Assembly: GCA_035578905.1 (NCBI GenBank)
Contig: JAQJVL010000199.1
Span: forward strand, 1,116,001-1,180,000
DNA length: 64,000 bases
Direction of reading: 5' to 3'
From: Stictocephala bisonia
Taxonomy: Eukaryota; Arthropoda; Insecta; Hemiptera; Membracidae
The notes beneath the pieces were generated by a model that worked only from the letters and a program-made list of their open reading frames with translations, had not been told where the DNA came from and ran no database searches. A program made the position numbers and the translations under genes. This document shows, one piece after another, positions 42,101 to 54,100 of the stretch. Each line of letters begins with the position of its first letter. Position 1 is the stretch's first letter.

Positions 42101-45100
42101 GATGTCCAGAAATCCTTTTCTACCCCATCAAATCAAACACCTCCATCATTATCAAATCTTTAAAACAGAACAATGCCATGTCGTTTTGACAAAACACCCT
42201 TATTGATGTACCTATCAACTCATTATGTTATCATCAAACAATTTCAGGTTCAAATTAAATGCATGTCTTCCACTCCAAATCCAGTATTAATAGTCTCATT
42301 TTTTTGGTAACTTAATACCTACCTTATTAATAATTGAGAATTAACTTCTGAGGATTACATATGTAATTACAAATTTTAAATCATATAATCCTTCATGTTT
42401 GTATTAACATGGGCAATATTATGTAGGGGTTTTGTGAACATAGCAAGAACTGTGTTATATTTTTTTTACATTTTACAGATGTGGTTCAATGGTCCTGGAT
42501 GTTTTGTTTAAAATAAAGAATGATGTGGACCCCACGCTTGCATTCCGCAGGTCCTGCCGTGAAGGTATTTGTGGCTCTTGTGCCATGAACATAAACGGAA
42601 CCAATACACTGGCTTGCATCTGGTTAGTTACAGTCTGATATTACTCAAATACTTTATTGCCGTTACAAGTTTACATGCATGGCATTGTCACACCTGTCTT
42701 ACAACTACGATTTAAAACTAACTTTAACATTGTTTATAAACTCTTCTTCAACAGTTTCAACAGATAATTTGTGTTTTTTTTTTTAATTTAAAACTCCAAA
42801 TATCTTATATTATATGGTAACAAATTAAAATATCGTTTTGATTGCTCAATAAAACTGCTAATTGTAGTGTGGCGTATCGACACTGTTTAGTCATTGTGTC
42901 AGTTGTATTAAACCTATTCCTTGTGCAATAGTTATGCACAAATTCATGTCTGTCAATATCAGTAAAATTATATTTTGCAAAAAATTGACAGTCCCAAGAT
43001 ATACATAGGTTGTAATCTTAAAATATTGTCTTCTACAAATAATGGTTTACAATGTGTCCTAAAATTAACATTAAAAATAATCCTTAAAGCTCTTTTTTGT
43101 AATACAGTTTTTTTTATAATTACTACTTTTCTAAAGGACCGTACCATAACTAAGATGGGAATGTACATCTGCGAAATACACACATCTCAATGAATGTTTA
43201 TGTACATCTAGGCTCTCTTTTAGTCTGTTTATAATAAATATGCCCTTGGCAAGTTTTTTTAAAATAAAATCTATATGAGCCTTCCACTTTGTCTGATTCT
43301 ATATAAATGGCCAAAAAATTAACACGGTTTTATTCTTGCCTATTATTTAAAACATATACATAAATCTTGTGTTTTTTTTTTTTTATTTAAAAACAAATTA
43401 TTTGACTTACACCAGTCTTCAACTAAACTATTTGTTTCATTTAATACTGCAGAAGATGTTAACAAGTCTTTATATTGTATTTGTACTGCTGTCATCTGCA
43501 AATAAATAACATTTGGCATTGCAAATTTTTATATTTATAGGTAATTCATTTATATAAATAATAAAGCATACTGGACCTAATATAGAGCCCTGGGGGACAC
43601 CATGTATTACTTCCTTATAGTCAGAGAAAACACACTTATAATAAACACTTTGATACCTTTTATTGAGAGATTTAAAAAATCCATAAAAGACAAGCTTTTG
43701 TAATAGTACTTTATGAGACACTGTATCAAAAGCCTTTTTCAAATCATACAATTTTTAAAATACATTATTTTGATTTTCCAGTTTTCCGAGACAAAATGAT
43801 ATAAGATTTTTTTACAGCATCTTTTGTTCCTCTTTTTGTTCTAAAGCCAAATCGACTATAATCAAAAATATTGTTTCCTTCAACATATGATACAACTTGG
43901 TCATTTACCAGGCTCCGTAAGATTTTACTTACAACAGGAATAATACTAATTGGCTTGTAGTTATTTAGTTCTAGATTATTACCTTTTTTATGTACCGGAA
44001 TTACCTTAACACGTTTTAAACATTCAAGATATTTACCTTCTATTATACAAAGATGAAACAAGAAAGAAATAACCTCAACTATATACGAAGAAGCCATTTT
44101 TATAGTATCAGAATTAATACAAAAAACATCTAGACATTTACTATTGCTCAACCTATGTGTTTTCTCAAAAATCTGTTCGACAGAAAATGCTTTCAACTGA
44201 AAATGAACATCTGGAAAAGTATTCATACCCCTTATCATATTAGTATAGTAATCAGTAGAGTTATTGGGTTGGCAAATTATTGATCAGCTGATCAATAGAA
44301 TTTAAGAAATGCGAATTTAAGGACTGAGGGTCTAAATTTACTTTATTTGAATTCTTTTCATTAATTCTCATTTTTTGTATTAATTACATTCCACATTTCT
44401 TTGGACTGATTGTTAATGTCATAATCTTATAGGAATTGTACTTTACTTTTACTTGTTTTATAAGTTTTCTATAAATATTTTTATTTTTTATAATCATTTC
44501 TAAAATTTACATTTCCAGTTAGTTTACAATCATCCAACAATTCTATGCATTTTTGTTTCAAGTGGTACAATTCATCCGTATACCAGAGGCTGTCATATTT
44601 CTCATATCCTCTTATCTGATACTAATCTAACTGGCATATTAAAATCTAAAATATTTAAAAATATATTTGGAAAATAATTAAATGTATTATCTATAGTTTT
44701 TAAAGATATATACATTGATCCAGATAACTTTACTTAGCATAGAGCAAAATTGTCACAATTTGATTTATTTATAAGTCTTTTGGTATTAAAACAATTCTTA
44801 TAAACATGCCATGGAACGGTGGTGAACTTACTACATCTGGTTCAATATACAGTTTTACGGTCTAGGTAAGGCTGGTGTGTCTTTGGTTGTAGTTGTCTTC
44901 AGATGTATTTAAAGTCTCTCCTATTATGCTGGGTTTAACTTTGGGTGCTTTGGATGAGCTGCGGAGTTTAATTGCCACATGCAGAGCGATGACATTGCCA
45001 CATGACATTACATATAAGGTCTCTTCCTTTTTTATTTAGGTGGAGTCTGTATTAGGTATAGTGCTCTCTTGTTAAAAGGTTGTTTATAGGGATAAAAGAC

Positions 45101-48100
45101 ACTTCACTATGTTTCTTCACCATTTCATAAATATTTTGATTGAGTCTATTAATAAAAAAGTTGTCCTTTAGCTGACCATATCTGTAGGGCACAGTTGTTA
45201 GAACATTTGTATGTTTCTCTATGATTCTCAATCATTTTACATGTGACCACACTGTCAATACTAATGCTATTTGTTCCACCAACAATCACAACCACATCGT
45301 TCTTTATAAATGATCACATGTCCATACTTATATTGTATAGATGTAGGCTAACGGAGCATCTACTTTTTACACATCTTTTCAAATGATTCAAGTTTTTTAT
45401 AATAGCGAAAGTTCCTTAATTATTTAGGTTTTGTTTGGGACAGGGAAGCAGGCTTACCTTTTAAAAATTCTTTTAGTAAGGCTTTGAAAGGGACACACAC
45501 AAACAAATGTGAAACATAACATAACAAAGAATGACAAAACACTCATGGAGAGATTTCAAGGCCACTAATAAGAGGGTTAATACGCAACTAGAGTACAGAA
45601 GAGCTGGGCTGGAAGGTGCAGTGTTGCCATAAAATTATACTTTAAACATGCATATAATTTTATTATTATTATTATAGCACCCGAAAAAAACTCTAAAGGT
45701 TCTCAGTTCGATCCCAATCAGAGTCATAGTACATTTTGAGAAGGATCAACTGATAACCACTGGCTGTTCATTTGTCACTGGGCTATTAATTAATGACACG
45801 TTCTAAGGAATAGTCGGCCTTAGTTTGTAACAATTTTTTAGGAGGACATTTTGAAAACTTAATTTGATCTAAGGTAAATAAATATTGTTTAAACTTGAAA
45901 CACTAATATTTTACAGTTTTTAATAGTTTTAAAATTCAAACAGCAATAACTACCGATTATATCAACCTTTTGAAGTCTGATTTGTGGTGGTTTTCAGTAA
46001 ACTAAGACTTGTCAAATGATGTACAATCTGTCTAAGGCTCTCGTTGGAAGATCTTCTTCCAACTCCTTGTGGAAGCCCAAAGGTATCATCTGGTCGGTAA
46101 TTGAAGAGATATGTGGGTTACTGCCACAAGCAATGATGTGTGAACTTTGGTGTTTTTGTCTTTTATGCTTTAAAAGTTAATAAAGGAGTTCCAGACTTAA
46201 TTGTCACCCTGTATAAATAAATATGTTTATGGTTGTCTTTCAAATACTCTTCCCTGCTTATAACAACTTACTGCAAAAGGATATAGATGGAAATTGAAGG
46301 AGTTGTCATACTTTTTTAATTTTTGAAAATTAAATCTTTGGATAGAGAACAAATAATTTGTCTTAACATATTTTGTTGTACCCTCAAATCTTTTAAATTG
46401 CATTCGACTTACCCCATACAGCTCTTTCATGGGTAAACAAATAATGAAAAAAGCTGCAATAGTGTTAATTTAGTTTTAATAATTATAAAAATTTGTCAAA
46501 CAACTTATATTATAATATAGTTTATTTATTTATTTATTTTTTTTTTTTTTTGCAAGTAGTTCAAATGTTCAGACCAAGTTATACGTTCATCAATATAATT
46601 ACTCAAAAATTTTATTCTTCAAGTCAGTTAATTTTTATGCTATCCACATTTAATTCTACGGGTTCAATCCGGGAGTATTTACCTCAAAAGTGAATAATAT
46701 TAGTTTCTTAAATACTTATCCATTTACTTTAAATCAGTTACCGTATTTAATTCTTTCGTATTTTTCTGAATTTAGTATTTAAATGATTTATGTTTAGTTC
46801 CATGATAACGGCAGCGGTATCAACTGTGTATATACTGGTTTTACTTGCACATTTAATGGCAGGTCAATGCCATACAAAATGAAATATGATGGACCCTAAT
46901 ATTAACACTTGAGGCATCCTGAATTTTATGTTTTTAAAATTTTAATAAAATGTAGTAATTTCCCTACTAAATTATATTTTCTGCTTTCTATTGGTTGGAT
47001 ATGTTTTCTAATTCAGAGGCTATAAAATTCCCTATTTTTGTAGCTTTTACATTAAAATATTCTGGTCAACAAAATCCAAGGCCTTGGACATATCACTGCT
47101 GTTTCTGGCCTGTCCAAGACCCAATGAAGTTCTTTAGAAAGGGATAAAGTTGTATTTATCCATTAAAAGTATAATTTTTTTATGAAACGGCTTCTCAGTC
47201 CTATAGCTGTATTAATGTTAGTAACAATCATTAATTCATTTTAATAATTGTCATTTATTTATTTTATTACAATATAGAGGAAATTTGAAATCCAAAGCCA
47301 AAATTATATAAAAAATCTATTAAAACTCTCAATATAACAAACGTTGAAAAAAGCAAAATAAGTTTTCAATAACTTCACAATAATTCTAAATTTCATCATC
47401 AAACAGTAAAATAAGGTTCAACTACTGTACTCATAAAAGTGTTGTATTATGTTAACAGCCCAATTGATCGTAATTCTAACAAGGCAATGAAGATCTACCC
47501 ACTGCCGCACATGTATGTTATCAAGGATTTGGTCACAGATATGAACAACTTTTATGACCAGTATCGTAGTATCCAACCTTGGCTGCAGAGAAAAGATGGA
47601 GATAAAACCAGCGAAACAGAACATCTTCAGAGCATTAAAGACAATTTAAAACTTGTAAATATTTCTTGAATTTAATAATACTTAGAATAGTTAAATTATA
47701 TAAATGAATGAAATAACATTTTATACAAAACAATCACACCTGTGAACTTCAGTTAGTAAGGTGATCTTAGTGACATATCTATACTGATATGCTGTAGCAC
47801 TCCTCGAGAGTAAATGATCTGCTATCATTGGATGTAGTCCTTTAAATTTATTGTTGTTAAGCAGAAAATACTAAATAATATTTAAACAAATATTATCAGT
47901 TATCAGTTGGACTCGGTATCGAGCGGACGGCTGCTTACTGATAAGCTGCTCGGCCGGTTTTTGCTTGCTTCTTGAAGGGCATGTGCAGTACAAGAATATA
48001 TTGGTTTAATTGTTTCTTTATATATGCTTATAAAAGTTGTTATTTATTAATCTCATATAGTTGAATTATTAATTTATTAGCAATGAAGTGTGCAAAGTGT

Positions 48101-51100
48101 TCGGTTTGTCTGCCTGAGAATGGTGACTATGTTATTTGTTCAATGTGTGGTAGAAAGTATGACTTCAATTGTAGTGTCCGTGAAACCAAGTGGCGTAATA
48201 TGTCTGTGGAGGCTAGGGGTAAATGGGCGTGTAATGATTGCAGAACATCTACTGGAGTCTCCTGTGTAGGCAGTGTGAGCTCTGTTCTGAGTGATATGGA
48301 GCCTGGTGCGGAAGAGAATGCGTCGGTCAAGACCCTTTTGCTTCACATAAATTCTCGACTAAACGCCCTAGATGACGTCAAGGTTAGTGTAGATGCAATG
48401 TCCAAGTCGATGTCATTTTTAAGTAACAGATACGATGAGCTCCTGGAGGAAGTGAGGGGTTACAAAGTAGCCAATGAAGCATTGAAGAAGGATGTCGAAA
48501 GTCTGAAGTTAGAGTGCCTTTAAAAAGAAAGACAGAGCGTTTAATGCTCTCACTCGAAGAATTAACTCCCTAGAGCAATATGGACGGGCGGTAAACCTAG
48601 AGATACACGGGTTATATCAGGAGTCTCAAGACGAGAAGGCTGATGTCATCTTGCAGAAGGTGGCAGCTGCAATTCAACAACCTTTCAACATCTCGGAGGT
48701 ACAAGCAGCCCATCGACTACCGACTCGAAGGAGAGACCGACCCCCCGTCTTCTTGATCCAGTTCGTCAGCAAGGCAACGAAGCAGAGATGGTTGGCTGCC
48801 GGAAGGAGGATGAGACTGTGTTCCAAGGACATCGTGGGAACAGGGGGAACATCGCGTTTACTTCAATGAAAATCTGTCTCCATTTTAAAATAAACTCTTC
48901 CAGGAAGCAAAGGAGATCGAAAAACGCAAGCGATATGAGTCGACCTGGATTATGAATGGGACAATACACGTGAGGAAGAACAGGGACGCCAGGGCTATAG
49001 TCATCTCGGACTATCAGGACCTTGGACTTATCATATAGTGAGTAAACAAATTTAAGTACGTTTGAGGAGTATGTTTATTTTTTATAATGTGAATATGGTA
49101 TATAGTTTTTATATTGAATTGGTATTTCTTGAATCTTATTGCCTTCTTTGTTTACTCTTGTTTTGTTTATTTTTAATTAAAAAAAGTGCGTGTGAAAAAA
49201 ATAGCTTTAAGTCATTAGTGTTTATTCAATGCAATTTTATAATTATCAAAATATATAGGGGTGCATTGTTCTATAAAGACGTCCTATTCTATCATCAATA
49301 TAAGCTAATAATGTGCATATTAATCTATTCTAACATAAGTATGAACACTAAAACTCTCAGTCAGCTTTTTATTGTGCTAAGTGGCTCATATTTCTACAGT
49401 ATATTTATCTTAACCTATATGGCATGTTTTTTTTCTTTCTGTTTTTTATCTTCACTAATACATATTTCAGCGTAATGTCCACTATAATTAATTGGTCAAT
49501 AATCTACTTAACTTGAAGTTAAATGTTTCAATATTTGAGTTATTTTTATAATATTATTAGCCCGTATTACAAATTTTAATGTATTTAAAGTATATATATG
49601 TATATTTTCAATGCAATTTATATATTTTACAAATGTTAAATTGTTAATTAATTATTCTGTATATAAATTGTTTACTTGATTTTAATTAGTATAATAACTG
49701 GATATATCATTGTTTTTAACTGAAAGAGTTTAGTCTTCAGAAGTTTCTTTATTGTTGTATCTATGTTTATTGTAATAAGTGAAGAAGGTTATTTTATTAT
49801 TTTTATTATTTATTTTCTTTTTTTCTCAAATAAGAAGTAATCAATTGAATGGTAGACACAAAAACTGTTTATTTCTCTTCTATTGAGTCATTTAATGGTT
49901 TCAAATTTATAAAAAGGGGAAGGAGTATATTATTTTTTCATCAAAATATTAGGAGCATAAAAAAGAATTTTGATCTATTAATTGTTTATATAAGTTGTTT
50001 GGAAGTAAAACCAGATGTAATAATATTAACTGAAGCTTGGCTGCGAGCGCCGGAGGAGGCCAGTCCGTATACAATGGTAGGCTACAGAACGTTATCAGTG
50101 GCAAGTGATAACCGTTGTGGAGGCATTGTTGTCTTGGTTAATGAGACAAACCCTGTCCTGCTGTCAGCTTGCTGAGTCAGTGGTTCTGGGAGCCGACTCA
50201 ATGTTTCTTAGATTATCACTTGATAAAAATACACATTTTTCTATTTTAGCAATTTACAGATTTCATGAAATATCAAAACATGAATTCTTAAAGAGTTTCA
50301 GATTGTTTAACTAAATTAAAGGCTAAAAATCTAATATGTATAGGTGACTTTTGATGCTTATATTGATGAATACTTAGAAATTTTTCATAGTTTTGGTTTT
50401 ACAAATTTAATTGATATTAGTACTAGAGTAACAAATACTTCAAGTACCTGTATTGACCATATATTATACAGGAGTAACTGTATTTAATGCACAACATTTT
50501 GTTGTTGATACCCAGATTACCGATCACCGAGCCGTCGGTGTGATGGTGACTCTGAATAAGATCACTCCTCTTGAATCTAATGATAAAAATAATAAAATTA
50601 TGATTGACTACAAAAAACTTGCTCAAGCACTATAGGGGGAATCTTGGGAAATGGTAAGGTCAGTTAGCGGTATTGACCATGCATTTAAAAATTTTTTGTT
50701 TACTTTAAATAATGCAATTGACAATGCAAAGGTAGAAATGCCTTCTGCTAATAAATGTCGTAAATTTCGAAAAATTAAACCATGGATGACTGATGGTATT
50801 AGAAATGCTATGTTAAATCAAGACAAAATTAGGAGAAAGGTTGTTCGAGCACCTCATGATCTGAGATTAAAACAAAATTATCTGACCCTCAAAAATAAAA
50901 TTGAAAAATGGGTAAGGGATAGAAAATATAAATACTACAGTAACTTGTTTGAAAAATGTAATAATGATTCAAAAGCGCAGTGGAAATTAATAAATTCTTT
51001 AACGGGTTCTAAAAAATCAAAATTAAATGATAAAATATCTTTGAAAGTTAATAATGAAATGATAGAAGACCAACAAGTTGTAGCTGATATATTTAACAAT

Positions 51101-54100
51101 TTCTTTGTTGACGTACCCACTTCTTTAGCAAATTCGCATGGAAATATTAGCCATGATCAGGAATGTAGTTACGAAGGAAAATTTAAACTTGACCCTGTTG
51201 TTGGCTCTATATTTTGCTCCCCAGTATCGGAATCTGAGATAAAGCATTTGATTAATAATTTATCTGGAGGAAAGGCCCCTGGCGCAGATAGCATCTCAGC
51301 TTCTGTAGTAAAGAATGCCTCTATTTATATAATTCCAATTTTTACGCATATTTGCAATATGTCACTTTTAAGTGGTATATTTCCACATAAACTAAAACTT
51401 GCCAGAGTTGTACCAATTTTTAAAAAAGGCTCAGTAAATTCAGTGGAAAATTATAGACCAATCTCGCTACTTTCAATATTTTCTAAAATACTGGAGAAAG
51501 TTGTTTAGAGTAGATTATTGACTTTTTTTGATTTGACAAAATTTTTTTCACATTCACAGTTTGGTTTTAGAGAAGGATTAAATACTGAAATTGCTCTTCA
51601 AAATTTTATTCAACAAATTCACAATAAGCTTAATAATTTACAATCAAATAGAGTTACTGGTCTATTTCTGGATATCAAAAAGGCATTTGATACCGTTAAT
51701 CATAATATTTTGCTAATGAAATTGGAAAGAGCTGGAATTAGAGGTATTTGTCTAAAGTGGTTTGAATCTTATTTAAATAACCGAGAACAATATGTTTCCA
51801 TTGGAATAAATAATAGTGAAAGAAGAATAGTTCAGTGTGGAGTCCTCAGGGGTCTGTGCTGGGACCTATATTATTTTTAGTATATATTAATGATCTTTAC
51901 TTTAGGCCGTTTAAGGGTGACATCACAGCATTTGCTGATGACACTGCTTTTTCCTTTGGAGCTGCTTCAATAGCGGAACTAAAAAGTAATATTGAACATG
52001 ATGTTAAACTGATTTCATTATGGTTTTCATGCAATAGGTTAAATTTAAATGTTAGTAAATCTTTTATAGTAAATTTTTCGCTATCTCAAAGCTTTGTATT
52101 TGATAGTAGTATTATGTTTCATACACTTGACTGTGATGACATAGTTTGTAATTGTGGTTGTTTTCCTCAAACCAATTGTGTGAAATATCTTGGGCTGTTA
52201 GTTGACGAGAAATTAAATTGGAGAGAACATATTAAGTCAATTAAAAATGTGCTTATTGTTTTGCTTCGTAAATTTTATTATCTTCATACTATGTGTCCTG
52301 ATATTGTTCTTTGACAGATTTATTATGCTTTTGTACATGCTAGACTTAATTACGGGATATCATGTTGGGGTAGTACGTTTACAAGTTATATTCAGCCTTT
52401 AATTAAAATACAAAAATCTTTTATTAAAACAATATGTAGACAAAATAGAAGGGCTCAGTCAAGACCATGTTTTTCTAAATTGCAGATCCTGCCACTCAGA
52501 AATATGTTTGTTTTTAAAGTATTGCTTTTGTTTTTTAAAGTTAGTAGCAACCTAGGTGTAGTAATCGATCGTTTAAATTATCGAAATACTAGGCATGCAA
52601 ATCAAATAAGAACTCCTAGAGCAACAACTTTTTTTTTTTCAAAAGACATTTATTTTCCTGGGTCCTAAATTCTACAACAAATTACCTTTTAATATTATTC
52701 GTGTGGTCTCCTTATCAATCTTTAAAACTACGTTGAAAAATTGGTTAATGTATCTTCCTGATAATGATTTGCATAATTTATTCTATATTGATCAATAGTG
52801 TCTGGAATAACCTTTGGAATGTATTTTTAGCTTTTTCTTGTTTGTTCTTGTTTATTATTAGATTATTCTTGTTCAAATTAAGTTCTTCTGATGCTCCGGC
52901 ACACTGACAGGGATTGAATTTCCCTACTGTGTTTGTATTATTTCCATAGCAACTCTCATGTTGTAGTGTACTGAATAGCCTTCTTTGTTTGATAATTAAT
53001 TATATTCACTAAATATTATCATTTTCTGAATGTTGTATTGTTTATTACATAATTTAAGAGTAGTTTTTGTTTTCATATATAAGAGGGTTTGTTTAGCTTT
53101 AATGTTTTTTTAAATACTGGATTTTGTTATTTATGATTTTGTTGTATTATAACTGAGAGTAACTTGATTTAAATGTTTTGATTTAAATGTTTTAATTGCT
53201 TTGGAAATAAATATTTTTTCAAATAAAATATTTTTTCAAAAAATAAAAAAAAATTTTCAAATAAATAGATTTCATACAATTTTCAATATCAATAACCATA
53301 TATAGGGTTGGGCAAAAATCTGTAATACATTTATTAATTTTAAATTGATTTAAATAAATATAAAATCACTGCATTTACTTAAACATATGAAAGTAATGTA
53401 TCATAACTATACTCATGTCATAAGGATTAAAACAAAATGAAGTAATTAATTTTACAATCTCTAGTCTAGAAGCCAAGAAAGCAATGTTTCAAGGAATTGA
53501 TAAGAACTTTTTTTCTCAAAAGTAAAATTCTAAAATTTTGAAAACTTATAGAAAAAATTCCTATTAACCAGCAACTGAAATATAAATTTGATACACTAAT
53601 TGGTTTTTTAGTTATAGTGGTGTAAATTTTATGTACAGGGAAAATTAGTTAAAATTAAAGAAATTTTTTATTCCAACTAGGTCCTTTTTTGTTCCACCTT
53701 GGATAAAAATAAAAGAAAATTTAAAATACATATGTCATAAAACGTATAATTAAACGAGGAAAACAATGGTGGGATTAGATTTCCCATAGGCCTCTTAGTT
53801 CCTTACAAACAACCATCAGACTCAATTGCACATAATTTCTGCACAGACAGTAGTACAGTAAATACAAAACAATTCATGTATTTTACTGTATAAAATAATC
53901 AATGAAGAGGTTTGAAATTACATCAAATTCCTTTTGAACTGTCTCAGGCAGGCTTGTACGAGTGTATTCTGTGTGCTTGCTGCTCGACTTCTTGCCCCTC
54001 CTACTGGTGGAACCCCGACAAGTTTCTTGGTCCCGCAGTTCTGATGCAAGCCTATCGCTGGATCATTGACTCTAGAGATGAAGCTTCAGAAAAACGACTC

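Larger units (their letters stand above)
47901..53270 (+). mobile_element. Nearly full-length, broken LINE (non-LTR retrotransposon), about 5.4 kb
   Basis: Sense to SdhB copy B, within its intron 3. A GC-richer 5' leader begins near TATCAGTTGGACTCGG (47901). ORF1 (48083-49038) and ORF2 (49849-52798, endonuclease plus reverse transcriptase) follow, separated by about 0.8 kb of AT-rich DNA. The 3' region runs to an A-rich tail near 53210-53270. No target duplication could be fixed because the flanks are AT-rich. Only a handful of breaks in 5 kb makes it the youngest LINE here. Confidence 0.85.

Noticed and set aside
49062..49475. 137-codon frame between LINE ORF1 and ORF2
   Set aside because: Composition is that of T-rich DNA (runs of Phe, Leu, Ile, Tyr), with no motif; LINEs do not normally carry a third gene here.
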